A stretch of 64,000 nucleotides of DNA from Rhodocyclaceae bacterium UBA5602 (GCA_002424865.1 DILC01000034.1:40452-104451); one strand, 5' to 3'. Positions 1 through 9,107 are shown, counted from the first letter of the stretch. A program made the numbers and translations. Notes: generated from the letters alone by a model not told the origin.

Positions 1-900
1 ACTTTTAACAACAATGCCGCGCAAACCCAGCAAGCTCGCGCCATTGTAGCGGCGATGGTCAAACCGGCGACGAAAAGACTTTAAAACAGGCATGGCAATG
101 AGCGCTGCCAAACGGGTAAACACCGAGCGTGAAAACTCTTCCTTCAGCCCGCTGGAAATCATTTGCGCCAGGCCTTCGGACGCCTTGAGCGTCACATTGC
201 CGACAAAGCCATCGCACACCACAACATCTGTCGTCCCTTTGAATATATCGTTGCCTTCCACATTGCCAAAGAAATTCAAGTCACTCTGGCGCAGGAGTTC
301 GCCCGCCTGCTTGACAATGTCATTACCCTTGATGTCTTCCTCGCCAATGTTCAGCAGACCAACGCTCGGTCGATCCTTATGCTCCAAGGCTGAGGCCAAC
401 ATGGCGCCCATAATGCCGAATTGCAGCAGATGCTCGGCACTGCAATCAACATTCGCGCCTAAGTCCAGCACATAAGTCGCCCCACGCTGGGAGGGCAAAA
501 CCGTACAAATCGCTGGCCGATCAATGCCGGGCAAAGTTTTCAGGACAAACCGCGCAATAGCCATCAAGGCGCCGGTATTGCCAGCAGAAACCGCAGCGTG
601 AGCCGAACCGACCTTGACCAAGTCAATAGCCACCCGCATGGAGGAGTCTTTTTTGCTGCGCAGGGCACTGGCCACGGGCTCATCCATCGCCACAACCTCA
701 CTGGCGTGACGAATGACAAAGCGCGACCCGAGCTCATCCGCAATCGCAGCATCCGCAATATACGGACGCAAAACATCTTCCCGCCCGACCAAAATGGCGG
801 AACAAGAAGGGTTTTGACGCAGAAAATCAAATGTCGCGGGTAGCGTGACCAGGGGGCCGTGGTCGCCCCCCATACAATCTATCGCAAGGGTAATTGCCAT
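1..900 (-). CDS. plsX: Phosphate acyltransferase PlsX (C-terminus cut by window edge)
   Basis: PlsX makes acyl-phosphate from acyl-ACP at the membrane surface, the first step of phosphatidic acid synthesis through PlsX/PlsY. The reading frame starts with ATG at 900 and is open to the window edge, giving 300 residues of a protein that is usually about 340. The N-terminus reads [16 protein letters not shown], and the segments [34 protein letters not shown] and [10 protein letters not shown] are classic PlsX blocks. A Shine-Dalgarno-like AGGAAG precedes the start. It follows rpmF and yceD on the same strand, the conserved yceD-rpmF-plsX order, and is separated from rpmF by a hairpin with a T-tract. 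Identification is secure; only the last roughly 40 residues are missing. Confidence 0.96.
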   Translation of the reverse strand, partial: MAITLAIDCMGGDHGPLVTLPATFDFLRQNPSCSAILVGREDVLRPYIADAAIADELGSRFVIRHASEVVAMDEPVASALRSKKDSSMRVAIDLVKVGSAHAAVSAGNTGALMAIARFVLKTLPGIDRPAICTVLPSQRGATYVLDLGANVDCSAEHLLQFGIMGAMLASALEHKDRPSVGLLNIGEEDIKGNDIVKQAGELLRQSDLNFFGNVEGNDIFKGTTDVVVCDGFVGNVTLKASEGLAQMISSGLKEEFSRSVFTRLAALIAMPVLKSFRRRFDHRRYNGASLLGLRGIVVKS

Positions 901-920
901 GATTCAGGCTTCCTGACAAG

Positions 921-950
921 AAAAAGCCGGATACGAAGAACGTATCCGGC
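921..950 (-). terminator. Intrinsic terminator or attenuator between rpmF and plsX
   Basis: A perfect 10-bp inverted repeat (GCCGGATACG at 926-935, CGTATCCGGC at 941-950, 5-nt loop) is followed on the minus strand by TTTTTCTTG. This lies between the rpmF stop and the plsX start. It would end part of the transcription from rpmF and so lower plsX expression relative to the ribosomal protein gene. The structure is seen directly; its activity is inferred. Confidence 0.75.
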
Positions 951-968
951 CGCATCCAGAGGGAAGAC

Positions 969-1148
969 TTACTCAGCTTTAGTCTTGATGACTTTTTTGC
1001 CGCGATAAATGCCGGAAGGCGAAATATGGTGACGCAGATGAACCTCACCGGAAGTGGATTCAACAGCTAGCGGAGGTGCGGTTAAAAAATCATGTGCACG
1101 ATGCATGCCGCGTTTGGAAGGGGATTTTTTATTCTGCTGAACAGCCAT
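969..1148 (-). CDS. rpmF: 50S ribosomal protein L32
   Basis: The 59-residue protein begins [20 protein letters not shown] and ends [10 protein letters not shown]. These are the conserved L32 N-terminus (MAVQQ-K-SPS-RGMRR) and the basic tail. L32 is a small protein of the large ribosomal subunit. The Cys pairs found in zinc-binding L32 forms are absent, so this is the zinc-independent type usual in proteobacteria. AGGAGC-type purine-rich sequence lies just upstream of the ATG. It sits between yceD and plsX as in most proteobacteria. Confidence 0.95.
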   Translation of the reverse strand: MAVQQNKKSPSKRGMHRAHDFLTAPPLAVESTSGEVHLRHHISPSGIYRGKKVIKTKAE

Positions 1149-1163
1149 TTGACGCTCCTTGTT

Positions 1164-1784
1164 TCAATGTTTCTTTAAAGCGGCCAACGCTGCAAAAGCC
1201 GCTGACCCGTGGTTATTTATCGCTGCCAGAGGCAACTCACAATGTTCATGCCGTAACGCTAGGGGCAGCGCCAACAACAATTCACTTTCAATCAACTCCA
1301 TCACATCCAAGACTTCACTTGCCTCAATTGCATCCACCTGATCATCCAGCAACTCCTCATCAGGCCACGCCTCACCTGCGGCAATCAGCTGCAGCAAACT
1401 ATCCACTTGCAACGGCACAGCCACACCGCCGAGGCAACGCTGACAATTCATCACCAATTCACCCGTAATTTGCAGACGCAAAAATGACTTGCCGTCTTCC
1501 CGCAAACCCTGCAAGCGAATTGACAGGGAACTATCCAGGGCAGAAAACAGCTGATCCGCCAAACGCAATAAGCGCACAACCGGAACAAACCCTTCCAACA
1601 ATCGCCCGTCGCGAGCAAACCCCAGACTATCTATCGTCGCCACCGCCAAAGGGCAAGGGCGAACTGGTTTTTGATCAGCCGCCTTAACCAGCAAGCCTTC
1701 CGCAGCCAGAGCGCTTGACGCGTCACCCGCCTGATCGGAAAAATCGGATAAATCAGTTTGCAAAGAAGAAGTCTCGTGCGACAT
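1164..1784 (-). CDS. yceD: DUF177/YceD family protein, 23S rRNA accumulation protein
   Basis: This 206-residue protein has the CxxC signature CQRCLG followed by an acidic stretch (DEELLDDQVDAIEA) and the closing block LDVMELIESELLLALPLA, all typical of DUF177/YceD. E. coli YceD is needed for normal 23S rRNA accumulation; whether this homologue does the same is inferred. It is immediately upstream of rpmF (15-bp gap), the conserved operon order. The N-terminal 40 or so residues are Ser/Asp/Ala-rich and longer than in many homologues, so an internal start is possible. The ATG at 1784 is the first in frame. Confidence 0.85.
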   Translation of the reverse strand: MSHETSSLQTDLSDFSDQAGDASSALAAEGLLVKAADQKPVRPCPLAVATIDSLGFARDGRLLEGFVPVVRLLRLADQLFSALDSSLSIRLQGLREDGKSFLRLQITGELVMNCQRCLGGVAVPLQVDSLLQLIAAGEAWPDEELLDDQVDAIEASEVLDVMELIESELLLALPLALRHEHCELPLAAINNHGSAAFAALAALKKH

Positions 1785-1832
1785 AAGCTGCGAATGTTAT
1801 CATGCTTAGCCTTTGTTTTTCAAGCTTGAAAC

Positions 1833-2426
1833 ATGGCTCAGCCTCTTATTCTTGCCTCTACTTCATCTTTTCGCAATGAACTCTTGCGGCGTTTGCAAAT
1901 TCCCTTTGCCGTTAAAGGGCCGCATATCGACGAATCCCCGCTAAGCGGCGAACACCCGGAAGCCACTGCGTTACGACTGGCACAAGCGAAGGCACAGGCA
2001 GTTGCAGAGCAAACGGCAGCACAATTTCCCCGTGCCTTGATTATTGGCTCAGATCAAGTGGCTGCCTGTGGCGAGCAGCGCTTTGGCAAACCGGGCACGC
2101 GAGAAAATGCCCAGCAGCAACTGCGTTACATGCGCAACAAGGAAATCATCTTCCATACCGGGCTTTGCCTTTTAAACAGCGCCACAGGCCAGGTTCAACG
2201 CCAGTGCGTGCCAACCCATGTCGGGTTTCGTGACCTTACCGATGCAGAAATTGACGCCTATCTGGACAAGGAAGACGCCTTGAATTGTGCAGGCAGCGCC
2301 AAATCGGAAGCGCTGGGCATTTCATTGTTGCGCTATCAGCGGGGAGATGATCCCACGGCGCTCATTGGCCTGCCCCTTATTGCATTGTGTGACATGCTAC
2401 GCCATGCTGGCGTAGCCATGCCGTAA
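1833..2426 (+). CDS. yceF: 7-methyl-GTP pyrophosphatase, Maf family (YceF type)
   Basis: Maf-family house-cleaning nucleotide pyrophosphatase, 197 residues. The opening LILASTSSFRNELLRRL matches the Maf nucleotide-binding loop. IIGSDQVA and the C-terminal GLPLIALCDMLR distinguish the YceF (m7GTP) subfamily from the YhdE (dTTP/UTP) subfamily. Metal-binding acidic residues of the DQ motif are present. It is divergent from yceD with a 48-bp shared upstream region, as expected for the yceF/yceD-rpmF-plsX neighbourhood. The next gene starts 3 bp after its stop, so the two are probably co-transcribed. Confidence 0.9.
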   Translation: MAQPLILASTSSFRNELLRRLQIPFAVKGPHIDESPLSGEHPEATALRLAQAKAQAVAEQTAAQFPRALIIGSDQVAACGEQRFGKPGTRENAQQQLRYMRNKEIIFHTGLCLLNSATGQVQRQCVPTHVGFRDLTDAEIDAYLDKEDALNCAGSAKSEALGISLLRYQRGDDPTALIGLPLIALCDMLRHAGVAMP

Positions 2427-2429
2427 ACC

Positions 2430-3152
2430 ATGACAGCGACACTCTGGCTTTTGCCCGTCGCTCTGGGGGACACTCCATGGCAACAATGTTTGCCACCTGC
2501 AACATGCAACGCGGCTTGCCAATTGTCCCATTTTATTGCTGAAAATGCCAAAACAGCGCGCGCTGAATTAAAGCGCATGGCACACCCCATTCCCTTGCGC
2601 GAGCTCAATATTGTGCAACTGCCGGAAAAACTCAGCTACACAGAAACGGCAGCCATTGATCAATTGCTCTCGCCCCTCCTGGCCGGGCGCGATGTCGGGC
2701 TGATGTCTGAAGCCGGCTGCCCGGCCATTGCCGATCCGGGCGCCTTGCTGGTCAGGCGCGCCCATGCGCTTGGCTTGTGCGTCAAGCCACTGGTTGGACC
2801 CTCTTCTATTTTGTTGGCACTCATGGCATCCGGCCTGGATGGACAGCGCTTTGCCTTTCATGGTTATTTGCCCGCCAGGGAGCCTGAACGCAGCCAACGC
2901 ATCGCTGCTTTGGAAAAAGAATCCCTGCATCTGCAGCAAACACAAATTTTTATTGAAACACCTTATCGCAATCTGGCGCTTTTTACCGCGCTCATCAAGG
3001 AAGCCCATCCGCATACCTTGCTATGCCTGGCTTGCGATCTCACTTTGGCTCAAGAAATGATCGTGACGCGCCCGGTTGCGGAATGGAAAAAGCAGCCCCC
3101 GCCCGAGATTGACAAGCGCCCTACCGTCTTTTTGTTTTTGGCAAGCCAGTAA
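2430..3152 (+). CDS. RsmI-like SAM-dependent methyltransferase (tetrapyrrole methylase fold)
   Basis: The 240-residue protein has RsmI-type blocks: GLMSEAGCPAIADPG (the SAM-binding VSDAGTP-like region), VGPSSILLALMASGL, FAFHGYLPA and IFIETPYRN. RsmI 2'-O-methylates C1402 of 16S rRNA. Compared with RsmI this protein is shorter, lacks the GNLxDI N-terminal block and has no C-terminal extension. It is therefore best called an RsmI paralogue with unproven substrate. It follows yceF by 3 bp, implying co-transcription. Confidence 0.8.
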   Translation: MTATLWLLPVALGDTPWQQCLPPATCNAACQLSHFIAENAKTARAELKRMAHPIPLRELNIVQLPEKLSYTETAAIDQLLSPLLAGRDVGLMSEAGCPAIADPGALLVRRAHALGLCVKPLVGPSSILLALMASGLDGQRFAFHGYLPAREPERSQRIAALEKESLHLQQTQIFIETPYRNLALFTALIKEAHPHTLLCLACDLTLAQEMIVTRPVAEWKKQPPPEIDKRPTVFLFLASQ

Positions 3153-3202
3153 AATTTCAAGATCGTTTTTCAAGCCCCCCCTTTTTTTTATCGCCTATCT
3201 GA

Positions 3203-4507
3203 ATGAAACCATCCCGCGCCAAGCCTAAACAAACTGCCCAAGCGCTACGCTTAATTGAACTTGCCCAAGCGTTGAATGAGTCATCCAGCCGACTCGAAGA
3301 CGACTTTTGGGATGTACGATTAACCACGGAAGTCAACCAGTTGCTCGCCTTCGGCAAAAAGGATGCAAACAGCGCCCAAGCGGTTGAAAATACACTCACC
3401 ACCGTGTTGGAACCGTTATATCAAGACACGTCCATGGCTTATAGCGCGCTTGTTGGCACGATTGAATCCTGCATTGAGAGCAAGACCTGGCCAGCTAGCA
3501 TGGCGCCTGACGTTGCCAAACATGGCCCAAAGGATAGCAGCCAAGACACGCTGCTGATCGCCATCCCCATTCTCGCCTGGTCGCGTTTTCCCATTCCCAG
3601 GGGGGGGATTCCATTGCCCTTGCTCAAGGAATTCCGTCAATTGTTGCAAACGCATATTCTGGCTTCAAACGTCAAGCTCAGCCTGTGCAACCAGCTGTTT
3701 AGCCCGGATCAACTACCGCAAACCTACGTTGCAGCAGCGCTTTTTGCCGACCAGGTCATGCAAGCTGCGAGGTTAGACAGCGATCTGGCCATTAAAATCA
3801 AGGAATCCAGCGACAACACGCGGTTTTTATCAGATAGCCGCTATTTGATTGCGGCCATCTGCGCCCCTAAAAATACGGCAGGCACCCTGCTCTTTCGCTG
3901 GCAAGAAGAGGCTGATGGGAAAGACGCGGCTGAAAAAGAAGCTATTGCAAAAGAAGTTATCAAACAAGAAACGCCAGGGAAAATGTCACCCGCTGCCTTG
4001 TCTGCCTGGGTTGAGGCCTGCAAAAAACCACTCGCCGCCTTGCTTCCCGCTTGCGCGTTCGAGTTGCAGCCCGTGAAGGCTTATCACGCGGCCTTGTTGG
4101 CTGCTGATCGCGCCTCTCGCCCTTGGTCTATCAACGCCGCTGTGGCGTTTTTGCATACCTTGTTAAACCATGCGCCTGACGCGCTTTTTGCCGTCGTGGC
4201 ACGTTTTCAGGATGGCGATGAGGATGAATATCGCATCAGCCTGATCCTGCGTGGGAGCCGCACAGTTGTCTATGGGGTCATTTGGCCACTCCTGCCTTCG
4301 GAAGAGGAATCCGGCAGTATGACAACGGACATAACAGCTGCCCTGAATGCCGCTGGTGTGTCAAAAGTGGTGCTGCTGGATCGTATTTTCCCGATTGAAT
4401 ACTGTGATGATTGCGGGGCGGCTCTGTATCCCGATGCGGAAGGTGAGGTTGTGCATATTGAATGGCCGGAAGATCAGGACCAGGGCAGCATGCGCCACCT
4501 GCACTAA
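3203..4507 (+). CDS. Conserved hypothetical protein, resembles DUF2863
   Basis: A 434-residue soluble-looking protein with no signal peptide. The C-terminus carries EYCDDCGAALYPDAEGEVVH, a CxxC knuckle that could bind zinc. The N-terminal half is helical with several acidic clusters. The architecture (long helical body, ILAWSRF segment near residue 125, C-terminal CDDCG-LYP-xEGE-VH) matches my recollection of betaproteobacterial DUF2863, whose function is unknown. That family assignment is from memory and was not searched. It starts 50 bp after the RsmI-like gene, downstream of a run of seven C and eight T. Confidence 0.6.
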   Translation: MKPSRAKPKQTAQALRLIELAQALNESSSRLEDDFWDVRLTTEVNQLLAFGKKDANSAQAVENTLTTVLEPLYQDTSMAYSALVGTIESCIESKTWPASMAPDVAKHGPKDSSQDTLLIAIPILAWSRFPIPRGGIPLPLLKEFRQLLQTHILASNVKLSLCNQLFSPDQLPQTYVAAALFADQVMQAARLDSDLAIKIKESSDNTRFLSDSRYLIAAICAPKNTAGTLLFRWQEEADGKDAAEKEAIAKEVIKQETPGKMSPAALSAWVEACKKPLAALLPACAFELQPVKAYHAALLAADRASRPWSINAAVAFLHTLLNHAPDALFAVVARFQDGDEDEYRISLILRGSRTVVYGVIWPLLPSEEESGSMTTDITAALNAAGVSKVVLLDRIFPIEYCDDCGAALYPDAEGEVVHIEWPEDQDQGSMRHLH

Positions 4508-4523
4508 AGGCTGTCTTTTTAAT

Positions 4524-4549
4524 CGCCGTGTTGCCAGCGCCGACTTTTT
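4524..4549 (+). repeat. Dispersed 27-bp repeat, copy 1 (intergenic)
   Basis: CGCCGTG-TTGCCAGCGCCGACTTTTT. It lies in the 105-bp gap between the convergent DUF2863-like gene and dadA. The 3' half (GCCAGCGCCGACTTTTT) is identical to copy 10; the 5' half has diverged slightly. Confidence 0.8.
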
Positions 4550-4612
4550 AAGGCGTCAGGCGTGCAGTAATCCCATCCGGATAAGCACTTTAAACCACCT
4601 TGATACTGTGCT

Positions 4613-5905
4613 TTAAAACTGATATGGCCTTGCATCAACGGCGGGCATGCGTTTTGTCATTAAATCGGCCAGCAAGCGCGCCGAACCGCACGCGAGCGTC
4701 CAACCCAATGTGCCGTGTCCGGTGTTAAGCCACAACCCCTCCATGCCAACATGCGCCATGCTGCCGATCAGCGGCACATTGCTAGGCGTGACAGGACGCA
4801 AACCTGTCCAGTATTCAATATCACCCGTCGTTGGCAAGCCAGGAAAAATCTGTCGCGTGCGCCTGACCAGCGCCGCACAGCGCGCTGAGTTCAAGCTCAG
4901 ATCGTACCCCGTGAATTCGGCTGTTCCTGCTACCCGCAAGCGGTTGCCCAAACGGGAAAAAACAATTTTTGCCTGATCATCCGTCAAGCTAACCGAAGGC
5001 GCTGCATTGATAGCAGGGGTAGCGCTGTTGGCATTTATCGATTGATCAGCAGACAACTGAAATGTCGCGGAATAGCCCTTGCCCGGGTAAACGGGCAAAC
5101 GCACACCCAAAGGCCGCAGCAGCAAGGAGGAATAACTGCCCAAAGCCAAAACGACAGCATCAGAAGCAAGCACCTCATTTGTCGCCAGGCGTACCCCCGT
5201 GACGCGGCTGCCTGCTGTCACGAGCGCTGTCGCCGTTTCTTCAAAGCGGAACCGCACGCCTGCTGCCGCCGCTTTTTCTGCAAGGCGTGCGGTAAATAGC
5301 TGCGCATCCCCCGACTCGTCAGTGGCGGTATAAGTCCCGCCCACGATAGGCAAAGTGGATTGCTTGAGGGCGGGCTCAATCAACAGGCACTCAGCGGCCG
5401 TCCTGGGCATCCGGTCACAGCCAAACTCACGCATCAAGGCCGCTTGCTGCAAGGCATGTTCGAACTCTCGGCCATCCGTGTAGATATGCAAAATCCCGCG
5501 CGTGAGCTGATCATATTGCAAAGCCAAAGCTTCACGCAAAATACCGAGCTCCGTTCGGCTCATCAATCCCAACTGCACAATCGAGCGAATATTGGCGCGG
5601 GTTTTTGCTGGCGAACACTCACGCAAAAACGCCAGCCCCCAACGCCATTGATCCATATCTGCCCGCCACCGCCACAAGAGTGGCGCATCTTCGTGCCCCA
5701 GCCACTTCACAATCCGGCGCAATGCCTCCGGATTTGCCCAAGGCTCTGCATGACTCACGGAAATCTGGCCGCCATTGGCAAAACTGGTTTCTTGCGCAGG
5801 AGACGGCTGGCGATCAATGACGGTGACATCAAAACCCTCTGCCGCCAGATACCAGGCTGCTGCCACGCCAACTACGCCCGCACCCAAAATGGTTACGTTT
5901 TGCAT
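4613..5905 (-). CDS. dadA: D-amino acid dehydrogenase small subunit-like
   Basis: FAD-dependent oxidase of the DadA type, 430 residues, which would deaminate D-amino acids (D-alanine in the known enzyme) at the inner face of the membrane and feed electrons to the quinone pool. The N-terminal Rossmann motif [22 protein letters not shown] dinucleotide-binding sequence, the [18 protein letters not shown] block, YPGKGYSAT and the C-terminal [14 protein letters not shown] and [15 protein letters not shown] blocks are diagnostic. An in-frame TTG lies three bases upstream; the ATG at 5905 is preferred. It is convergent with the preceding plus-strand gene and divergent from msrB. Confidence 0.92.
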   Translation of the reverse strand: MQNVTILGAGVVGVAAAWYLAAEGFDVTVIDRQPSPAQETSFANGGQISVSHAEPWANPEALRRIVKWLGHEDAPLLWRWRADMDQWRWGLAFLRECSPAKTRANIRSIVQLGLMSRTELGILREALALQYDQLTRGILHIYTDGREFEHALQQAALMREFGCDRMPRTAAECLLIEPALKQSTLPIVGGTYTATDESGDAQLFTARLAEKAAAAGVRFRFEETATALVTAGSRVTGVRLATNEVLASDAVVLALGSYSSLLLRPLGVRLPVYPGKGYSATFQLSADQSINANSATPAINAAPSVSLTDDQAKIVFSRLGNRLRVAGTAEFTGYDLSLNSARCAALVRRTRQIFPGLPTTGDIEYWTGLRPVTPSNVPLIGSMAHVGMEGLWLNTGHGTLGWTLACGSARLLADLMTKRMPAVDARPYQF

Positions 5906-5982
5906 CAAATTATTCCAATTCCAGAGTGATACTCACTTTTTGCTTACCCCAAAAACAGTCAGCCCCAATAACAATTCACGGC

Positions 5983-6011
5983 TTTTCAAACACCTGCGAG
6001 TCGATTATAGT
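5983..6011 (+). promoter_or_regulatory. Candidate sigma70 promoter for msrB
   Basis: TTTTCA (5983-5988), a 17-bp spacer, then TATAGT (6006-6011), 134 bp upstream of the msrB ATG. The -10 is good and the -35 moderate. This is a pattern match only. Confidence 0.4.
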
Positions 6012-6144
6012 CAGGACTTATCCAGCCTCAGCGTGGCGCAGCAACGCAATGCCAACGGGACTGCGACAATGCAACCCATTCTTTAACCCCATTTGCTTTA
6101 ATCCTATCTGCCGCCAACCACCCGCATATTTCACTCTTATCCCT

Positions 6145-6561
6145 ATGAGCACCCAAATGGGCAATAAACCCAAAATCGTCAAAACTGAAGCCGCTTGGCG
6201 TGAGCAGCTCACCCCTGTGCAATATCACGTCGCCCGCGAAAAAGGCACTGAGCGCGCTTTTACTGGAGAGTACTGGGATTGCAAAGAACCCGGAGTTTAT
6301 CGTTGTATCGGCTGTGGCGAACCCCTGTTTGATGCCAACGCGAAGTTTGATTCCGGCTGCGGCTGGCCAAGCTTTACGGCGCCATTAAACGAAGAAGCCA
6401 TTAGCGAAACCATCGACACCAGCCTTAACATGCGCCGCATAGAAGTCACCTGCAGCCGCTGCGATTCGCATCTGGGTCATGTTTTCCCCGATGGCCCAGC
6501 CCCCACGGGCTTACGCTATTGCATCAACTCAGCCGCAGTCGATCTGAAAAAAGAAAAGTAA
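6145..6561 (+). CDS. msrB: Peptide-methionine (R)-S-oxide reductase
   Basis: MsrB repairs oxidised methionine (R-sulfoxide) in proteins. The 138-residue protein has both zinc Cys pairs ([10 protein letters not shown] and [11 protein letters not shown]), the SGCGWPSF block and the catalytic-cysteine motif [11 protein letters not shown] near the C-terminus. The frame is open further upstream, but the ATG at 6145 ([10 protein letters not shown]) gives the family's usual length and follows a gap with a candidate promoter. No signal peptide is visible, so the protein is cytoplasmic. Confidence 0.95.
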   Translation: MSTQMGNKPKIVKTEAAWREQLTPVQYHVAREKGTERAFTGEYWDCKEPGVYRCIGCGEPLFDANAKFDSGCGWPSFTAPLNEEAISETIDTSLNMRRIEVTCSRCDSHLGHVFPDGPAPTGLRYCINSAAVDLKKEK

Positions 6562-6610
6562 AAAAACAGAACTTTCTCCTTATTTTCACTTCTCTGTCCC
6601 TTGTTCTTTA

Positions 6611-6634
6611 TTTACGCCACTGTTTACGCCACTG
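6611..6634 (+). repeat. Tandem 12-bp duplication
   Basis: TTTACGCCACTG occurs twice head to tail in the gap between msrB and yciB. No function is evident. Confidence 0.8.
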
Positions 6635-6728
6635 AGCAACTCCCTGCGACAAAATAACAATCGGGACAGCAAGTCCGCCCCACATTACCCAACCCCTTAT
6701 TGCCCAGCCCAGCCCCTCTACCGCAACC

Positions 6729-7352
6729 ATGAAATTTCTTTTTGATTTACTGCCAATTTTTCTCTTCTTTAGTGCTTTCAAATACTACGAAGCACATAAA
6801 GAAGCGGCTGCCACACTGCTCAATCAGCTATTTAATAGTTTAGGTTTTGCAGGTGGATTCGTGCCGGACCAGTCCCCCATTTTGGTTGCCACCTTGGTAG
6901 TCATTCTGGCTACGGCCTTGCAAATCGCCTTTGTCTGGTATCGCCACCGAAAAGTGGATACCATGCTCTGGGTGAGTTTGGTTCTGGTCACTGTTTTTGG
7001 TGGCATGACGCTTGTTTTGCATGACGCAACGTTTATCAAATGGAAGCCAACGCTACTGGATTGGCTATTTACGCTGCTTTTGCTCGGTTCTGCCAAGTTT
7101 TTCAACCGCAATCTTATCCGCACGATGATGGAAAAACAGGTTCAATTACCCGATCGCCTCTGGGAAAACCTTAATTACGCATGGGCTGCATTTTTTGCTT
7201 GCATGGGCGTCCTTAATCTCTATGTCGCGTTTAATTTCAGCATTGACACCTGGGTAAACTTCAAGCTCTTTGGCGGCATGGGCTTGATGCTGCTTTTCAT
7301 TCTTGCGCAAGGTGTTTTTCTTGCCAAGCATATGCCACAGGAGAATTCATAG
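6729..7352 (+). CDS. yciB: Inner membrane-spanning protein YciB (septation protein A family)
   Basis: A 207-residue polytopic protein starting MKFLFDLLPIFLFFSAFKYY, the canonical YciB/IspA N-terminus. It has about five hydrophobic helices and the conserved KPTLLDWLFTLLLLGS and WENLNYAWAAFFACMGVLNLYVA blocks. YciB is an inner-membrane protein linked to cell-envelope synthesis and division; the mechanism is not settled. The YciI-like gene begins 2 bp after its stop, with its AGGAG ribosome site inside the yciB 3' end, so the two are translationally linked. Confidence 0.93.
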   Translation: MKFLFDLLPIFLFFSAFKYYEAHKEAAATLLNQLFNSLGFAGGFVPDQSPILVATLVVILATALQIAFVWYRHRKVDTMLWVSLVLVTVFGGMTLVLHDATFIKWKPTLLDWLFTLLLLGSAKFFNRNLIRTMMEKQVQLPDRLWENLNYAWAAFFACMGVLNLYVAFNFSIDTWVNFKLFGGMGLMLLFILAQGVFLAKHMPQENS

Positions 7353-7354
7353 CC

Positions 7355-7663
7355 ATGCTTTACATCATAATGGCCATAGATGCACCCAATAGCGAAGCCA
7401 TTCGCCGTGCAACCCTTGCCCCGCATATGCGTCATCTGGAAAACATTACGGCAGCTGGCGGTCATATCGTTCTCGCCGGCCCGTGCCTGGCTAACGATAG
7501 TCCTGATCGTCAAATAGCCGGTTATTTTGGCAGCTTGCTCATTGCCGAGTTTGAGTCGCTGGAAAAAGCCCAGGCCTGGTCGGATGCTGACCCGTTTGTG
7601 ACCGCAGGCGTTTTCTCGCAGATTTTTGTCAAACCTTTCCGCCAGGTAGTGCCTGCGCCCTGA
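7355..7663 (+). CDS. YciI-like protein
   Basis: 102 residues with a ferredoxin-like alpha/beta YciI fold. The N-terminal MLYIIMAIDAPNSEAIRRATLAPHM includes the conserved acidic and HM positions (R--H--H) of the family, followed by GGHIVLAGPCL, and WSDADPFVTAGVFSQ carries the conserved DPF motif. Biochemical function is unknown for most members. It follows yciB directly, a frequent pairing, and is followed by a BolA-like gene. Confidence 0.88.
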   Translation: MLYIIMAIDAPNSEAIRRATLAPHMRHLENITAAGGHIVLAGPCLANDSPDRQIAGYFGSLLIAEFESLEKAQAWSDADPFVTAGVFSQIFVKPFRQVVPAP

Positions 7664-7682
7664 TCAACAAACCCAGCAAACA

Positions 7683-7961
7683 ATGAATACCATCGACTTG
7701 ATCCACGAACGCCTGGCCGTGTTAAAACCCACCGCCATAACCGTCATTGACGACTCCGCACTACATGCTGGACATGCGGGTTCACGCAGTGGCGGCGGGC
7801 ATTACCGGCTCACGATCGTCTCCCCGCAATTTGCCCAGCGCAGCACGATGCAAAAACATCGCTTGGTGTATGATGCGCTAGGTTCCCTCATGCAGCGTGA
7901 GATTCATGCTTTGAGCATTGATGCCCGTTGTCCCGATGAAACCCCGGCAAACTCAAGTTAA
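7683..7961 (+). CDS. BolA/IbaG family protein
   Basis: 92 residues with the BolA pattern: the helical start NTIDLIHERL, DDSALHAGHAG (invariant His region), HYRLTIVSPQF, the KHRLVYDAL motif and IHALSIDARCPDE. BolA proteins work with monothiol glutaredoxins in iron-sulfur cluster handling and in stress response. It sits between the YciI-like gene and the parvulin gene in a same-strand string that is common in betaproteobacteria. Confidence 0.9.
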   Translation: MNTIDLIHERLAVLKPTAITVIDDSALHAGHAGSRSGGGHYRLTIVSPQFAQRSTMQKHRLVYDALGSLMQREIHALSIDARCPDETPANSS

Positions 7962-8034
7962 GCAAACAAATTATAAAAATCACCGTATTTTTAGTTATTT
8001 TCACTTCATCTTTCAACTTAATTCAGGAATTACG

Positions 8035-8826
8035 ATGAATCACTCGCTACGTTGTGCCCTCATGATTACCTTGGCTGCTTCTGTACTTGGCAGCACTCCT
8101 GTTTTCGCCGCCGAAACAGCGATTGTGACTGTTAATGGCAAGGCCGTGCCTAAAAGCCGTGCTGACATGCTCGTTTCCGCCCAGGTTGCGCAAGGCCAGC
8201 CTGATTCCCCTGAGCTGCGTGAAGCTGTGAAAGAAGAGCTTATCCGCCGCGAAGTCCTGGCTCAAGCCGCCGCCCAAAAGGGTCTGGATAAATCAACTGA
8301 AGTCCAGGCGCAAATGGATATGGCTCGCCAGGGCGTGTTGATTGGCGCTTACCTCAAAGATTATGTGAAGCGTAATCCTATTAGCGATGCGCAACTCAAA
8401 AAAGAATATGACGACTTAAAAGCCAAAGTGGGCAACAAGGAATACAAAGTGCGTCACATCCTGGTGGATAAAGAAGAAGATGCAAAAGCCATTATCGAAA
8501 AACTCAAAAAAGGCGAAAAGTTCGATGATTTGGCCAAACAATCCAAAGACCCAGGCTCTAAAGAGCGTGGTGGCGATCTGGGCTGGGCCAGTCCTGCCGC
8601 TTTTGTTAAGCCCTTCTCTGACGCGATGACCAAACTTGAAAAAGGAAAATACACCAGCGTCCCTGTCAAGAGCGATTTTGGCTGGCACGTGATTCAGCTG
8701 GACGACACACGCGACACCAAGATCCCCCCATTTGAAGAAGCGAAAGGTCAAATTGCACAGCAAATGCAACAAGGCCTGGTGCAAAAGCACATGGACAGCC
8801 TGCGTGCCAAGGCAAAGATTCAATAA
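8035..8826 (+). CDS. Periplasmic peptidyl-prolyl cis-trans isomerase, parvulin type
   Basis: 263 residues. The start at 8035 is preceded by AGGA with good spacing, although the frame is open further upstream. The first 25 or so residues are a Sec signal peptide ending TPVFAAE. A SurA/PrsA-like N-terminal helical region (residues 30-130) is followed by a rotamase domain with YKVRHILVDKEEDA, FDDLAKQSKDPGSKERGGDLGW and KSDFGWHVIQL. It likely helps fold outer-membrane or periplasmic proteins. A strong terminator follows, ending the msrB-to-parvulin gene string. Confidence 0.92.
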   Translation: MNHSLRCALMITLAASVLGSTPVFAAETAIVTVNGKAVPKSRADMLVSAQVAQGQPDSPELREAVKEELIRREVLAQAAAQKGLDKSTEVQAQMDMARQGVLIGAYLKDYVKRNPISDAQLKKEYDDLKAKVGNKEYKVRHILVDKEEDAKAIIEKLKKGEKFDDLAKQSKDPGSKERGGDLGWASPAAFVKPFSDAMTKLEKGKYTSVPVKSDFGWHVIQLDDTRDTKIPPFEEAKGQIAQQMQQGLVQKHMDSLRAKAKIQ

Positions 8827-8848
8827 ACTGGTTAATGCTGCCAAAAGA

Positions 8849-8878
8849 ACGGGAGCCAGGGCTCCCGTTTTTGTTTTT
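8849..8878 (+). terminator. Rho-independent terminator after the parvulin gene
   Basis: ACGGGAGC (8849-8856), a CAGG loop, GCTCCCGT (8861-8868), then TTTTGTTTTT. Eight-pair GC-rich stem with a T-tract, 23 bp after the stop codon. Confidence 0.92.
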
Positions 8879-9020
8879 GCCTCGGGAATACCCAAGCATA
8901 CGCAATGTAAGCGCCAGAACCTGGAAACCTCCGTTTTCCGCTTCCAATTTTGTTGAACCGCTGATGAATACTGAACTTTTCCTCTTTTGCGCCCCTCACC
9001 GGTCAGGTGATTCCGCTACA

Positions 9021-9052
9021 CGCCCGATGGTGCGTCCAACTGAGGTTTCCAG
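9021..9052 (-). repeat. REP-like repeat family 2, copy A
   Basis: Read on the minus strand this is CTGGAAACCTCAGTTGGACG followed by CACCATCGGGCG. It aligns with the copies at 28770 (plus), 39269 (plus) and 57639 (plus). A further partial copy of its first 11 bp lies inverted at 8921-8931. It occupies the 280-bp gap between the parvulin gene and the next gene, which holds no other recognised feature. Confidence 0.65.
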
Positions 9053-9107
9053 ATTGAGTTCCTACCAATCCCTACTGCACTCCCCTGCATCAAACCCATA
9101 ACCCGCC

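Noticed and set aside
3172..3187. C7/T8 homopolymer after the RsmI-like gene as a terminator
   Set aside because: No stem precedes the T-run.
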